Assembly (NCBI GenBank): GCA_026745465.1
Contig: JACYXH010000859.1
Span: 10,001-74,000 of the forward strand
Source of the DNA: Lota lota
Lineage: Eukaryota; Chordata; Actinopteri; Gadiformes; Lotidae
Reading direction: 5' to 3'
DNA: 64,000 nt
Shown in pieces: positions 10,871 through 22,319 of this stretch. Each line of letters starts with the position of its first letter. Position 1 is the first letter of the stretch. The notes below the pieces were generated by a model, which made no database searches, was not told the DNA's origin, and saw only the letters and a program-made list of their open reading frames with translations. The translations under genes were made by a program, and so were the position numbers.

Positions 10871-12291
10871 CTCAATGGAATAGAGTACTACTGCTACTAC
10901 TAAACTAGCCACTGATGAAGAAAAACTTCTTTATAGACACTTCTTGACAGCTAAATATTTGATTGAATTTTGGAGCATGATCATGGGAAGATGCAGGCAG
11001 CAAAGCTACCAAGCATCCATTCAATGAGACAATGGGTGCACATGATTCTTATATCACATGGTGGGCAGGAAGTACAAAGGTGAGGGGGAGTGACCATGGT
11101 GGAGACTTTAGGACTGGCCATGGCTGAAGTCAGTCATGGTGGGAGAGACACTATAGGTGAAGTGGACATGTCCACAAGGCTGCAGGACAGTTAAAGGAAT
11201 CTACACAACAAAGAAGTAGATTGGCATGGCCTCAGTATCAGACTTCAATGCTACAGTGGCAATGCAAATGCAAACTAGCTTAACACCTTTCAATTAGAGA
11301 AAGGAAGGGAGGTATCTCTAGGTCCAAGGAGAATGTGTACAAATTCATTTTCAATTGACTAGTAGTTATATAAACAAGGTTTATATAATTAGTATATAAT
11401 TGTATGTTATAGTTAGGATTTAATATTTCCACAACAGTTACTCAACTAGTCCTAAAGCTGTCACTGCAGCCATCCCTTCTAATCCAAAGGATTTTGAGAA
11501 AGCATTCCCTGGGTTAATGGCGCTATGAGATAACAGGATTTATTTCGACTCAGTTTTGTTCTAAATGTGACTGCTGTAGGGTCTGCTCTACTTTCTGACA
11601 TAAGCTCTAAAAGTTGTATTTTTTAATTTAATAAATGATAAATGAGGTTGGAGACGGCTTTTGTTCATATCCTGATTGAGTTGTGACTAGATGACCCAGA
11701 TGACCCACCAGGATCAGCGTGGAGGACTGCCATGTGACTGCTGAGGACTTTGGAAGGTAAACAGTGTGTTCTGCATGTCATGTGACCACCAGAGGTATGC
11801 TCTTGAATTAAAAAGTTCTGCTCTTGAATTCACATCGTTTTCTGACTAACCCATAACTGAAGATGCTAAGGGAAAACCACTGAGGAGAGAGAGCTGAATG
11901 TGGTACTGGTGGTCCTCGTACAGGGCAGGATGGGGTGTTGGGCTCTCTATCACATGGTACTGGGTTCCACCCCCAAGTTCTCAGACTACATGTAATGCAT
12001 CTGAATTCACTAGGTCTCTTTGGATACGAGTGTCTGCTGAATAACTGAATGTTGGATGGTTTTGAATAATGAGAAAAATGTGTCATCCATCTTTGTAAGG
12101 CGCGGTTGAAATACTGTGTTGAGTCTGGGGCAGACACACCAGAGCTGTATCACACCTGTATCTCTGAACAGCTCAAGTCCTGCAGGTCAGTAGTCCACTG
12201 CTAAGATAACATGGATATTGTGTTCATTATTGATTACCTGACACTGCTTAGACAAATACAGTCTTAAAGTGAACAATTTGCAACATTTCAG

Positions 12292-12661
12292 TGACCAACA
12301 AACAGCGCTTCATCAGAGCTGAGGTCATCGCTGGACTGGATTCATGGCCTACACACTCACACAACTTGACTTTGTCACCATATGTTGTGTTCCATCAAGG
12401 TTTCCTTCCCACAGTGGGAGGCTCCTTGTCCTTCAAGGAGTTAGGGTTCAGTGTTAGGGAAAGAGTTAGGGTGAGATGGTTGAATACATGGGCTGCTTTC
12501 ACAATATACCGCTCTAATTGGTTTCAAAATTGGACTGGACAATGGACAAGGCTTCCCCAAAATGTTTCAATGTGTGCAAAAATGTTCAAATGTATACTAA
12601 TGGAGTTTTCTAATAGAAACTTCTCCTACCTTGTTGTGTTGCTTTTTCAGCATGTTGTGAG
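12292..12661 (+). other. Candidate 370-nt exon, open frame kept (left arm)
   Basis: A pyrimidine-containing acceptor (aacatttcag) precedes, and a strong donor (gag|gtaagt) follows, a 370-nt block open in one frame (about 123 codons, entry phase 1, exit phase 2; the frame stops just past the donor). The predicted segment starts TNKQRFIRAEVIAGLDSW. The block has three copies in the window (here, 38,210-38,580, 39,672-40,010), and the frame stays open throughout the homologous part in all three. No ATG begins it and no known domain is recognised; it could be a repeat that is open by chance. Confidence 0.35.
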
Positions 12662-12714
12662 GTAAGTTAAATGTCCATAATGAGTTGACTAATACACGTA
12701 TATATTAGCATTAT

Positions 12715-13398
12715 ACAATATTCTCTAACCTTAACCTCTACCCTAAACTTAACCTCTACCCTTACCTTAACCTCCCCCTCCCTCCCTCTACCTTAACCTC
12801 CCCTCCCATATACCCTAACCATAACCACCTCTACCTTAATCGTAACCTCCCCACTACCCTCACCTCCCCTCTTCCTCCTACCCTCAGCTTAACTTCCCCT
12901 CTCCCCCCTACCCCCCTCTACCTTAACCTCCCCCTACCCTAACCTCCCCCCTCTCATCTACCTTAACCCCCCCACCCCTCTACCTTAACCTCCCCCCTCC
13001 CCTCTACCTTAACCCCCCCACCCCTCTACCTTAACCTCCCCCCTCCCCCACCCCTCTACCTTAACCTCCCCCCTCCCCCTCCCCTCTACCTTAACCCCCC
13101 CTTCTATCTGCCTTAACCTCCCCCTACCCTAACCTCCCCCTCCCATCTACCCTTACCTTAACCTCCCCCTACCCTAACCTCCCCCTCTCATCTACCCTAA
13201 CCGTAACCTCTACCTTAATCCTAACCTCTCCTCTCCCCCCACCCTCACCTTAAACCCCCCTCTCCACCCTCTCCCTCTACCTTAACCTCCCATCTACCAT
13301 AACTACCTCTACCTTAATCTTAACCTCCCCCTACCCTCACCTCCCCTCTACCTTAACCCCCCCTTCTCTCTGCCTTAACCTCCCCCTCCCCCTAGGTT
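12715..13398. repeat. Telomere-like C-rich degenerate array (left arm)
   Basis: About 680 bp of degenerate units such as ctaccttaacctcccc and ctaaccttaacctct, reminiscent of a decayed CCCTAA telomere repeat. It lies just upstream of the Penelope-like element region. Right-arm counterpart: 39,150-39,605. Confidence 0.8.
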
Positions 13399-13399
13399 T

Positions 13400-13990
13400 T
13401 TTTTGACCCACTTTTATGACTGGTGACCATTTTATAACTTGTGTTTAACCAAGACAGAGCTGTTTTTCTACCAGTTTTATCTTCTTTTATTTCCTTCCTT
13501 TGATGCTTTTTTTCTCCATGGTTTTAATGGTAAGCTCTTACCTGGGGTTTTTATGGGGAAAAAGTAGGACATGTGGCCTCTTTTAATGCAAACAGCTCCA
13601 GTGCTTTCCAGCAACCACTCCCTGTTGGTCGGGGACCTCAGCAAACAGGCCTCGCTCCTTTTGAGGATCCCCACCCCCTTGGGGACACTAAAATTGGATT
13701 TTAACAACAAAAAAGCCACATCTCCAGCCACCAAAGGACAAGAACAAACAACAAAAGGTCTCTCCTCACCATACCACCGCAAACCTGGGGTAAGCTCATT
13801 TTTTCTCATTTTTTTTACATGTCTCACCCAGACGGAGACATGTACACACACACACACACGCACGCACACATGCACCAACGCACACACACACACATGCACA
13901 CAACACATGCACGCACACAGAGACACCCAGCTCCCAACATTCAAAGCCCACCACCACTCACACACATCACTAAAACATACTTCAAGATAA
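13400..13990. other. Left-arm-only stretch with CA tract
   Basis: About 590 bp with no right-arm counterpart. It contains a CA-rich tract at 13,841-13,925. Short open frames cross it but no domain is seen. It may be the 5' end of the Penelope-like element or unrelated insertion sequence. Confidence 0.5.
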
Positions 13991-15599
13991 TACAAGCAGT
14001 ACACCACCAAAATATCATTTCACACGCCATCACCACCAACACACCACCAGCAGGGATGCTCAGACAGGTGGGTAAGCTAGCCGAGTTCATCAAACCTGCA
14101 TGCCCTAACCCAACTACAGCCAACAGGGTCAAGCAGAACACGGACAACTGGCTGAAGCAGAAGCTGGTCATTTTAAATGAACATTACCAAACTGTTTTAA
14201 CCACCCTCCTTCCCACAGGCCTTCCTTTTGAGGAGGTGGGCCCGCACCCGGTATAAACACCGGTTCTGGCCCACCACCCTCCCTCAGACATACAAACATC
14301 TTACCACTGCCGTCCCTGATCTCTCCTCACCACCTCCTAGACCCCCTAACCCTCTCACCACCCTCCATCCCCCCCTCCCCAGGCCCCGCACTCGCCCTCC
14401 TCCTCCTCCATCCTCCTGCCAGATTCCCCCTCTCCTACGCTCCCACCACCCTGCCCACTCCCCCCTCCCCCTGCCCCCCCTACCCAACCCCACTCCCCTC
14501 CTCCCCCTACTCCCCAGGCCCACTCCCCCTACCCACCCCAGCCCTATACCCCCCCACCCTACCATCTCCCACACTCGTCCCACACTCCCCAGCTACCGTA
14601 TGAGGAGCCCACCACCCGGATTGGCCCCCAGAGCACCCAGGGAGAGGAGTCGTCTTGTTAACACACTGACGATCCCCCCCACGGCCAGACCTACACCACT
14701 GGCCAATTATGGCTCCGGGAGGGCAACTCCCGGGGGGGAACAGACACGAGCTCTATCTCCTCCTCCCCCAACCCCGGTCACAACCCCTCCCCCCCTTTCC
14801 TCCCCCCCTTCCCCTGCTCAACCAAAGGCGTGGGTTAGGGCCTTGCCGACTGGGGGCCTGGATGCCGATAGTATACTATCTGTGGAGGATTTTCACCCCT
14901 CATCCCCACTACTCCCAATAAGGCCCCTGGTAATAATACCCCCCAGGTACCCTCCTCCACCCCGGCGCCTGGGCCCCCGGCTGGCAGAATAGTCCACGTA
15001 GAGGCCCAGGTCCTCAATACGGTCACCCACTCACTCCGTAGTCCACTGTCGTCCCAGCGCTCGCCCACCACGAGCCCAGAGACAGCACCACCGGCACCTA
15101 CATACACCCACCTGAAAGTACATCAACTCAGCCACATAGTCTCTTCAGTTTCCTCCTCAATAGAAGCTATAGACACAGACACCAGTCCACCCCAAACTCA
15201 CTCTGTTTCCCGTCCTGCAGGCTCATCCAAGCAGCGGGCCCCACCACAGACCCGGACTGGTGTAGGTACAGCGGAGAGACCCAAGCAGGTGGCTAAGGTG
15301 ATGATGGGTCAAAGCAAAGGGAAATGTCCCACACAGCAATCCCAATCTGAAGCCACCTCTAACAACAGGTCTCCTCCACTGGCCAGCCAGTCCGTTAGCA
15401 CACCTTCACAACACATTATACAGCAGAGACTCCACCACGCTCTTAATTCGGCCACTTTAAGTCCCCGCACCCTCACTCCCGAGCGCAGACGGCCGAGTGT
15501 AACCACCGACCCCAAGCCTCGACCGAATAAGACGACATTCAACATCAACAGACACCATCCTACGAGGTATAAAGTCAGGGATTGGACTATTGATTCCAT

Positions 15600-16048
15600 C
15601 AAACCCGTAGTGATCATCGGTGACTCAAACCTGAGTCGGATCCCTCCCCACACACACATAGACGTCCAAATCGACAGTTATCCCGGTGCCAACTGCTTCC
15701 ATATTGCACAGATCCTCCAAAACAGCCCCATTAACCTGGACACTAAGATTGTGGTGCTCTCTCTGGGCATCAACAACATGGGGCAGGGGCGCGAGACGGC
15801 AGTGGGCCAGCTTCAGGCACTTCACTGTAGAGCCACAGAAACATACCCGCGGGCCACAATCTATGTCCCCATCATCAATTATTCACATCACACCAGGACA
15901 CACTCAAACACTTTAATGCATACATCACTTTAAAATACAACACATTATTTGAAATTCACCACCACTCATTTCACACCCAGACCGACAATATACACTGGAC
16001 ACCACAAACTGCAACAGACACATTAGACAACTGGTTAGCACAGTTCAA
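15600..16048 (+). pseudogene. SGNH/GDSL-hydrolase-like domain of the Penelope element
   Basis: Family motifs are visible. Block I is IIGDSNLSRI with the nucleophile-type Ser, block II holds the Gly of SYPGAN, block III is LSLGINN with its Asn, and a C-terminal D-x-x-H-W motif (TDNIHW) resembles block V. SGNH domains are known in ORF1 proteins of CR1/L2-type LINEs, where a lipid or membrane role is suspected. I do not know of one as a standard part of Penelope elements, so either this element has acquired one or two elements are joined. The copy is degraded. Confidence 0.7.
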
Positions 16049-16356
16049 ATAGATAAGGGGGCTAAGTCCCAGCAGGGACACCCCCTTCACCAAGATTCAA
16101 ACATCCTCAACCTATCCACCCTGTTCCACCTCACCCACACAGAGGCTCAGCTGCTGGAGAGGGGTCTTAGTTTTATTCCCACCCCCCAGGTCTCTGAGAC
16201 CTGGGGGGTCTTTACAAATACAACCGGTCCCTCAAACTTATTGACTTTTTCCACCACTGTCCCGGTGGACCCATTCCACCTTTTCAGGGGCCGTCTGGCT
16301 GGGAACCACCGGCGGGCGTCTTGTCGGAAAACCTCACCACACTCCTCCATAACAAT

Positions 16357-16950
16357 AAACACATAGCCATACATAACCACTCAACCAACACCTTAGATAC
16401 ACCCAACATTACTAAACAAGAACATACAGCACTGAGACACCTGGGTAAATACAAACACATAGCCCTACATAACCACTCAACCAACACCTTAGATACACCC
16501 AACATTACTAAACAAGAACATACAGCACTGAGACACCTGGGTAAATACAAACACATAGCCCTACATAACCACTCAACCAACACCTTAGATACACCCAACA
16601 TTACTAAACAAGAACATACAGCACTGAGACACCTGGGTAAATACAAACACATAGCCCTACATAACCACTCAACCAACACCTTAGATACACCCAACATTAC
16701 TAAACAAGAACATACAGCACTGAGACACCTGGGTAAATACAAACACATAGCCCTACATAACCACTCAACCAACACCTTAGATACACCCAACATTACTAAA
16801 CAAGAACATACAGCACTGAGACACCTGGGTAAATACAAACACATAGCCCTACATAACCACTCAACCAACACCTTAGATACACCCAACATTACTAAACAAG
16901 AACATACAGCACTGAGACACCTGGGTAAATACAAACACATAGTTATTAAA
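16357..16950 (+). repeat. In-frame 96-bp tandem repeat inside Penelope coding region
   Basis: Six consecutive, almost identical 96-bp units (first at 16,357, then every 96 bp to 16,837, with a partial seventh at 16,933). Each encodes 32 residues including HNHSTNTLDTPNITKQEHT and ending HLGKY. The length is a multiple of three, so the frame continues through all copies. One unit corresponds to the stretch just before the RT in ordinary Penelope proteins; six is an expansion. Confidence 0.95.
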
Positions 16951-17159
16951 CCTGCCGCCAAAATAGTCATCTTAGATACACAACAATATCTCTTAGAAGC
17001 ACACACACAGTTAGCCAACACATTACATTACAGACCCATACAGGAAGCGCTCCAATTGGCTACACAACAGCAAATTCACAGCATATTTACTGATCTACAT
17101 AGACTTAAATACATTTCACATAGACAGAAAATCTACTTAGACGGCCCAGACACACCACG

Positions 17160-17797
17160 TGAACGCCTGTTCTACCTCCTGCCCAAAACCCACAAGGCGC
17201 CCGAGTCCTGGACGGTCCCTTTCTTGGTGCCGCCGGGACGTCCCATCATCTCCCACTGTGGTAGAGTCCTCCCCAGCAGCTGAGTTCATCAAACACTACC
17301 TCAGTCCCCTCTCCCGCAGACACCCCAGTTCCATCAAGGACACATATCATTTCATCCAGACAATAAACAGGACACCGGTTTCCACACATGCCTTTTTATT
17401 CACCATTGATATAGATTCACTGTACACCAACATGGACATAGATTCTGGCCTGCGTCACCCAGATCCCGACAGGCCCGACAGTCACCTGTTAGAATTACTC
17501 ACCATCAGCCTGCGCAGGAATGACTTTGTCTTTAATGACAAGCATTACCTCCAGACGCACGGCACAGCAATGGGCAAAAAGTTTGCACCCAGCTATGCCA
17601 ACATCTACATGGCGGACTTTGAGCATACTGCTCTAAAGAAATGCCCATTGCTGCCACAGGTGTACTGTCGCTTCCTGGACCACATCTTCAGGGTCTGGCC
17701 GCATAGTTTAGATCACTTCCTGCAATTCATACACATACTGAATACACACCATCCCACAATTAAGGTTAAGTACACACAACACACACACAACACATAG
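17160..17797 (+). pseudogene. Penelope reverse transcriptase region (left)
   Basis: Encodes the palm region of a Penelope-type RT: FTIDIDSLYTNMDIDSGL, then the FNDKHYLQTHGTAMGKK block, APSYANIYMADFEH, and the YCRFLD-type catalytic segment. These motifs separate it from LINE and LTR reverse transcriptases. The copy is not intact. Confidence 0.88.
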
Positions 17798-18827
17798 ACT
17801 TTCTGGACACAACCGTATTCTTCCCACACATAAATGCACCACACACAGTCCTTTACACAAAAGTATATTTCAAACCCACGGACACACACGCACTCCTACA
17901 CAAAAGTAGTTTCCACCCCAAGCACACATTGGCGGGTATAATTAAATCCCAAATCATACGGTTTCACAGACTCTGCACAGAGGAGACGGACATGCACGGG
18001 GCCATCAGGACCCTCTTCCGGGTCCTGAGGGCCAGGGGGTACACAAGGCTCTTTCTGTGGTCCATCAAGTCCAGCACACTGGCAGAACTGGTGCCTCACG
18101 CCTCCATAGGGGACCCCACACCACCGGGGTCTCACGACTCTGCTAGTGGGGGCCAATCACCCGCCGCCTCCCCCCACCCTAATCCTAACCCCCCGCCCCC
18201 CCGTGCGCCTCATCCCAACCACTCACCACCTACTACGTCTCACCATAACCATCTTTCATCCACAGCGGTACATTCTAGCCAGCTCTCGGTCACCTACTGC
18301 GTCTCCCATTAACCCACCTGGGGCCTCTGCTAGGGACCCCCTCCATCTCCCTAACCCTAACCATAACCACCTTCCCTCCTCTACGCCTCACCTTAACCGG
18401 CCCCCCTCCCACACTGGGGGGGCGGACACAGCGTCCGTCCCCCACCACGGGCCGGTGGAGGCGGGGCTTCCACTAGGAGGGCCTGGTTCCCTGAGTCAGG
18501 TTATCTTCCCCAACAGGTTTCCTGAGGGGACCCCTGACATCAGGAGAGGAGTTGATCGGGGACCCCAGTCACACACACAAATCATACCACTCATCAGCAC
18601 ATTCACACAAAACATCTTACACATACACTCCAAACTGAAACACGCTTTCACTCGCGCACAACACAACAATCACACACTCCAAAACCACAAAATAATATCG
18701 GCCTACCGTAAGAACCCTATCCTGCAGGATATCCTTCTCCACGGAAATCAGAAGCGCCCCCTCTCCACACCAAGGCCACTTTAGGCAGCTGGCGGTCATC
18801 CTGAACCGGCACGCCTCCACCTCCAGC

Positions 18828-19106
18828 CCTATCCCGCAAAACATCACCATACACAATAAAAACATCATATATGCCATCACCTGCTCAGATTGCCATAATA
18901 TATACATTGGAGAAACCAAACCCACCATATTAGTTAGACTCAAACAACATTTCTACACAATACACATAGGCACACTCAACACTCACCTCGTGCAACACTT
19001 CCAACAACATCCGGTCACCTCACTACTCATCACTGGGCTGGAGATGAAGGCGTGCTGGTCGGACAGACAGAGGAAGGCAGCGGAACACAGATGGATCAAC
19101 AAATGA
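18828..19106 (+). pseudogene. GIY-YIG endonuclease domain of Penelope element (left)
   Basis: Reads NIIYAITCSDCHNIYIGET (the IYAI...YIGET core of the Penelope GIY-YIG nuclease) followed by RLKQHF and a terminal ERKAAEHRWINK-like segment before a stop at 19,104-19,106. In this family the domain nicks target DNA for insertion. Confidence 0.88.
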
Positions 19107-19614
19107 AAAACACTTACCCCCTTGGGCCTTAACATGAGGGAGTAGGGGCCACGCTGGGGCGGGGCCCTGGGCGCTGGGACGTCCTGGGTCGCCTCCTTTG
19201 GGGGTTCCCTGCATGGCGTCGGGCCAAATATGTATATATGATGTTGCATGCATTTCTCATGTTTATAGCACTTAGCCATATTCCATGGGCACACGGTTTT
19301 ATTGAGGCTTTCCACCTCTTTTATTGTCATTCATTTATCTTATTTTAGTCCGCTGGAGCTTTTAATTCTGGGATGATTGTATGAATCTGAATGGTTACAT
19401 GGTTTTCAAGACATTCTCTATTTTATACATTTGTTTATTCATTCATTTATTTATTATTCATGGATTTATATATTTATTACTTATATTCTTTAATGATTTT
19501 TTATCCATTTTCTTAATCCAATTTTATCACCCTGCACTTATTTATCTTTAATGGGTTTTCTAATATTGATGCTTCTCATCATTATTTTACCAAGCACTTA
19601 TTTTTTACTTTCCC

Positions 19615-19970
19615 CTTTTTTGTGTGTGTGTGTGTGTGTTCATAACTATGCCTTTTTCCATATACTATTTATGTGTGATCAGCATGTATTATTTATAGAG
19701 GTGTGCAGAGTTTTATTAAAGTTACGCCTGCATTTTTATCCATGAGCTCTTTACATTTGCAGTGTGCTCCTTTACAATTTATGATTATTTATTACTGTTA
19801 ATATTATTATCTTTATTATGGATGTGTGTGTGTGGGTTTATATGTATATATGTATGCATATGTATGTATGTATGTGTATATATGTGTGTGTGTGTATGTG
19901 TATATATATACATACATATGTATATGTTTGTGTGTGTGTGGGTGTATATGTATATATGTATATATGCACC
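19615..19970. repeat. GT/TA microsatellite tail (left arm)
   Basis: Runs of (TG)n at 19,620-19,640 and mixed tatgta/tgtgtg at 19,815-19,970, in the AT-rich region after the Penelope coding part. The mirror is at 33,520-33,665 and 33,838-33,855. Confidence 0.85.
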
Positions 19971-20009
19971 CAGGGTCGGACTGACCAACAAAAACTGAAA
20001 TATAACATG

Positions 20010-20236
20010 AAAACCTAACCTCTCCTTTCCCCCCACCCTCACCTTAACCTCCCCCCTTCCCCCCTCTACCTCCCCTCCCCCCTCCCATCTACCCTAACCG
20101 TAACCTCCTCTACCTTATTCTTAACCTCCCCTCTCCCCCTTCCCCCCTCTACCTTAACCTCCCCTCCCCCCTCCCATCTACCGTAACCTCCTCTACCTTA
20201 ATCTTAAACTCCCCTCTACCCTCACCTTTACCTCCC
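20010..20236. repeat. Telomere-like C-rich array, second block (left arm)
   Basis: Same taaccttaacctcccc-type sequence, starting directly after the 3' tail region of the Penelope-like element. Mirrored at 32,945-33,105. Confidence 0.8.
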
Positions 20237-20239
20237 CGG

Positions 20240-20460
20240 TTGTGAGCGGACATTGAGTCCCAACTAGCACTGTTTGTTACCACCAGGAAGGCGTGGCAGA
20301 GGGAAGCTGATGGCAGAGCCGTGCTGGAGGACCTGCCTGGTGAAGGACGTCCTTGTGGGGCGAGTGACACCCGACTCTAAAGGGAAAACCACTGAGGAGA
20401 GAGAGCTGAATGTGGTACTGGTGGTCCTCGTACAGGGCAGGATGGGGTCACATGGTACAA
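20240..20460 (+). repeat. Dispersed arm repeat, copy at 20.3 kb
   Basis: Longer family member including a downstream gagagagctgaatgtggtac block also present at 11,870-11,950. It abuts the telomere-like tract ending at 20,235. Confidence 0.85.
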
Positions 20461-20671
20461 CCCACACTGATTGGTGATTTAGTGTCGCTAATGAGGCTTT
20501 TGTAAATGTAAAAGCGTCTTAAGCCAAATGTCTTAATAGTGGGTAGGGATTGGGTCTCTGCTCAAAAGATACATAAAGGGATACTTACAGGGCTGAGAGT
20601 AGAAATCCCTCACCCCCACACATTTACCAAATCCCATTGTGCTGTTTTGTAAGCTGAAAATCTAATAAAAA

Positions 20672-21040
20672 CCAAATGACTCTTTGTAACACTTGATAAC
20701 CGTTTGGGACATCAGTGGAGATTAGGGTGAATACAACTGACGGATATTAATTATTAATAGACTACGTATTCATTCAGTCAATCATTGGTTCCGGTGCATT
20801 AATACATTCCTTAGTGAAGTCCAATGATAATATTCAGATGGCTATGCAATAACAAGGTGATAGACTAGTAGTCTGCTAAAGCTGCTGCATGTCCTTTTAA
20901 TCTTGTAATTAATAAGTGACTCTTTATAACACTTGGTAAATGTTTCTGACGTCAGTGGAGTTTAGCGTGAATAAAAGTGACTGAATGAATACGTAGTCTA
21001 TCAGTAATTAATGTCAGTCAATCATTCGTTATGGTTCATT
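20672..21040 (+). repeat. ~240-bp diverged tandem pair (left arm)
   Basis: 20,672-20,795 and 20,910-21,040 share gactcttt.taacacttg, cagtggag.ttag.gtgaata, ctacgtattcattcagtca and cagtcaatcatt. Both are mirrored at 32,150-32,530. A third fragment of the same family appears in the spacer at 29,375-29,460. Confidence 0.75.
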
Positions 21041-21074
21041 CATTTATTACTGAATTCAAATGAGTGGTGTCTGT

Positions 21075-21240
21075 GTGTGTATTGTTCTGCTACAGCTGTG
21101 TGTGTGTGTATTCTACTACAGCTGTGTGTGTATTGTTCTGCTACAGCTGTGTGTGTGTATTGTTCTACTACAGCTGTGTGTGTGTATTGTTCTGCTACAG
21201 CTGTGTGTGTGTATTGTTCTACTACAGCTGTGTGTGTGTG
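21075..21240. repeat. ~27-bp minisatellite (left arm)
   Basis: Five to six units with core tgttctgctacagctgtgtg. The right arm (31,955-32,125) has a similar but differently arranged array. Confidence 0.92.
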
Positions 21241-21247
21241 TTCCCAG

Positions 21248-21389
21248 CCCTCCCCGTGCCTCAAGGTCCCCATCCTGTGCAGCCTCCTCCTCCTCTGCCA
21301 AGAGGCCAGCCTGCCAAAGACCAGCCCCCCCACTGTGAGGCAGGACCACCAGGACCCTCCTTGGTTTGTGGCCCACGTCCCCTCGCTGA
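21248..21389 (+). other. Candidate proline-rich exon (left arm)
   Basis: A gtgtgttcccag acceptor and a gtaaga donor bound 142 nt. One frame gives a proline/glycine-rich segment (LPVPQGPHPVQPPPPLPRG and on) with entry phase 1 and exit phase 2. That exit phase fits the next candidate exon at 21,840. Composition is unlike the AT-rich flanks. Mirrored with the same length at 31,805-31,946. No family recognised. Confidence 0.35.
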
Positions 21390-21839
21390 GTAAGATGTCA
21401 TTGAATAATGGATTACAGCCATTCAACTGTCATTTATTAGTGCCATTGTGGTGGATAAGCACTTTAACAAAATAAGAGCGGTACAGAAGACTTTATTGTC
21501 ACTTGGAACGAGTAACAACAAAAGCTGAGTTAGTTTGTAAAAGAACTAACTGGCCTCTCCCCAGACTTTGGCCTATATGCTCCATTCTGCACATCCATAC
21601 GTCACTACCTCATCCTATGTTGAAATCCACTGCTCCCTTATTGTCCTCTTGGCCCTTGTCTGATACTATGTATGGAAATATACTAGCTGTATACATACAA
21701 CATAGCAGACACACACATTCACCTCTTAGTATCAAGAGTGGTACCATGATACTTTGTTTTTTCTCCACACTTATTTGAGAAGAATTCTACATTTCTCCCA
21801 TACCATTCAAGATGTTAACAATATTGTTGTGTTCCACAG

Positions 21840-21951
21840 ACCGGCTCACGCAGACCTACCGGTGACACCCGGAGCGTCCGGACCCCAGGGCCCAGGAGCC
21901 GGACGACGTCTCGATGCACCACCTCCGGCCCCCGCCACGCTCACCGTGTAA
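21840..21951 (+). other. Candidate terminal exon, proline-rich (left arm)
   Basis: Acceptor tgttccacag precedes a GC-rich 112-nt block. Joined in phase to the previous candidate exon it would read EPAHADLPVTPGASGPQG and on, ending at a TAA at 21,949-21,951. The right-arm copy (31,244-31,354) is one base shorter and would change frame early, so at most one arm can encode this end. Confidence 0.33.
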
Positions 21952-22319
21952 GAGGACGAGTCCCTCGCCCACGAAGGACATCAAGGACATCATAAATAAT
22001 CAGTGTGTTTTAGTGGAGTTGTAGAGTCATCTATGTTATGTAGACATGGATCTATGTTGTGTGTTAGTTAGTAAAACTAACCAGAAGAAATATTAACCCA
22101 GCAAGTGATTTATGTACTTTATGTGTGTGTGCTGTGTGTGTTCCCACATCGGACCCCACGGACCAGAAGGGACGATCTGTCATGAATGAAGAGTGTTTTT
22201 ATTGATTAGTTTAGAGACGAGTGTAGTTGTAGGGTTTAGTTTAGAGTCAGCTTATGTAGACATGTATCTATGCTGGGTTATATTTCATCAAACTAATCAC
22301 AACAAGTGATGAATACATT

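Larger units (their letters stand above)
9690..11775 (+). repeat. Old direct duplication within left arm
   Basis: About 9,690-9,985 and 11,490-11,775 are diverged direct repeats. Shared landmarks are ccctgggt.aat, taaatgtga, agttgtat, ggagacgg.ttt and actttggaaggt. Divergence is far greater than between the palindrome arms, so this duplication is older. The same pair is present in the right arm. Confidence 0.75.
13990..19980 (+). mobile_element. Penelope-like retroelement (left arm copy)
   Basis: Parts in order are a proline-rich N-terminal region (about 14,000-15,200), an SGNH/GDSL-hydrolase-like domain (15,600-16,048), a Penelope-type lead-in region (about 16,100-17,150), a reverse transcriptase (about 17,160-17,800), a linker, and a GIY-YIG endonuclease domain (18,828-19,106). 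An AT-rich tail with GT/TA microsatellites follows. The RT carries IDIDSLYTNMD and GTAMGKK.APSYANIYM, typical of Penelope elements, and the C-terminus carries the GIY-YIG core. Penelope elements are not LTR elements and encode no capsid. This copy is broken. The same element is in the right arm, so insertion predates the palindrome. Terminal boundaries are uncertain. Confidence 0.88.

Noticed and set aside
14284-14583. Gly/Arg-rich minus-strand frame of 99 codons
   Set aside because: Antisense shadow of the proline-rich Penelope region.
17160-19106. LINE or LTR reverse transcriptase
   Set aside because: The GTAMG..APSYAN RT block and C-terminal GIY-YIG domain are Penelope features; no LTRs or AP endonuclease seen.
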